A stretch of 64,000 nucleotides of DNA from JABABV01 sp965222855 (GTDB lineage Bacteria; Bacillota_I; Bacilli_A; Mycoplasmatales; JABABV01), in NCBI GenBank assembly GCA_965222855.1, contig CBDCUL010000011.1, positions 62,001 through 126,000 on the forward strand, in the 5' to 3' direction. The translations under genes were made by a program, and so were the position numbers. Positions 63,955 through 64,000 of the stretch are shown in pieces. Each line of letters begins with the position of its first letter. Within the stretch, counting starts at the first letter, position 1. A model generated the notes under the pieces. That model was not told where the DNA came from, ran no database searches, and worked only from the letters and a program-made list of their open reading frames with translations.

Positions 63955-64000
63955 ATTAATTTGCCTTGTTGTTTGAACCAAATAAAATTAATTTTTCTTT

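Noticed and set aside
1..64000. CRISPR array, insertion sequence or prophage
   Set aside because: No direct-repeat/spacer pattern, transposase or phage structural gene was seen. The only long repeats are the mod, ptsG and paralogue duplications.

Overview
The window reads as a piece of a low-GC Mollicute (Mycoplasma-type) chromosome. The decisive sign is genetic code 4: almost every long gene is open only if UGA is read as tryptophan (for example the rpoB, rpoC, pstCA, ptsG and potA genes). Other signs are the AT-rich composition, minimal gene set, PTS sugar uptake, and a lipoprotein with a Mollicute-type signal. The gene content (fused PstCA, oversized PotA with PotBCD, PTS EI/HPr/EIIA/EIIBC, F-type ATPase) fits the pneumoniae/penetrans side of the group. 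The response-regulator-like gene recalls M. penetrans, from memory only; the species is not fixed.

Layout, nearly all on the minus strand. 0.1-5.7 kb: exported proteins (a modular lipoprotein, a 353-aa secreted protein, and an SGNH/GDSL hydrolase with a frameshift near its 3' end). 5.9-15.9 kb: rpoC, rpoB, rplL and rplJ, with an L10 leader/attenuator. Unusually, rpoB and rpoC are separated by an opposite-strand gene, and each has its own promoter sharing a 36-bp block. 16.1-19.3 kb: four small membrane-protein genes, three of them tandem paralogues. 19.3-20.5 kb: rplA and rplK.

20.7-28.9 kb is an accessory island. It holds a type III restriction-modification operon with two mod genes, each carrying a long poly-G tract (17 G, in frame; 15 G, out of frame), and one res gene. 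A divergent gene of unknown function lies across a 21-bp palindrome. A MazF/PemK-like toxin operon has converging promoter-like repeats around a GC-rich terminator hairpin. Two YbjQ-family paralogues close the island.

29-34.7 kb: the phosphate uptake system pstS-pstCA-pstB-phoU and the ribosome-assembly GTPase rbgA. 34.8-42.8 kb: tRNA-Leu, an orphan OmpR-type regulator encoded behind crr, two tandem ptsG copies sharing a leader palindrome, ptsI with a coupled small membrane protein, and ptsH. 42.8-48.7 kb: tRNA-Gly, -Arg and -Cys, the polyamine transporter potABCD, and a ZIP metal transporter. 48.7-51 kb: a flippase-like protein and a small membrane protein. 51-58.8 kb: the full F1Fo ATP synthase operon and upp. 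58.8-63.9 kb: glyA, rpiB, a Sua5/TsaC-like gene, a BtuR/CobO-like adenosyltransferase, prmC, prfA and rpmE.

Together the genes cover transcription and translation machinery, glucose phosphorylation with its PEP chain (EI, HPr, EIIA, EIIBC), phosphate and polyamine import, and maintenance of membrane potential. The epigenetic/defence island is the most variable-looking part.
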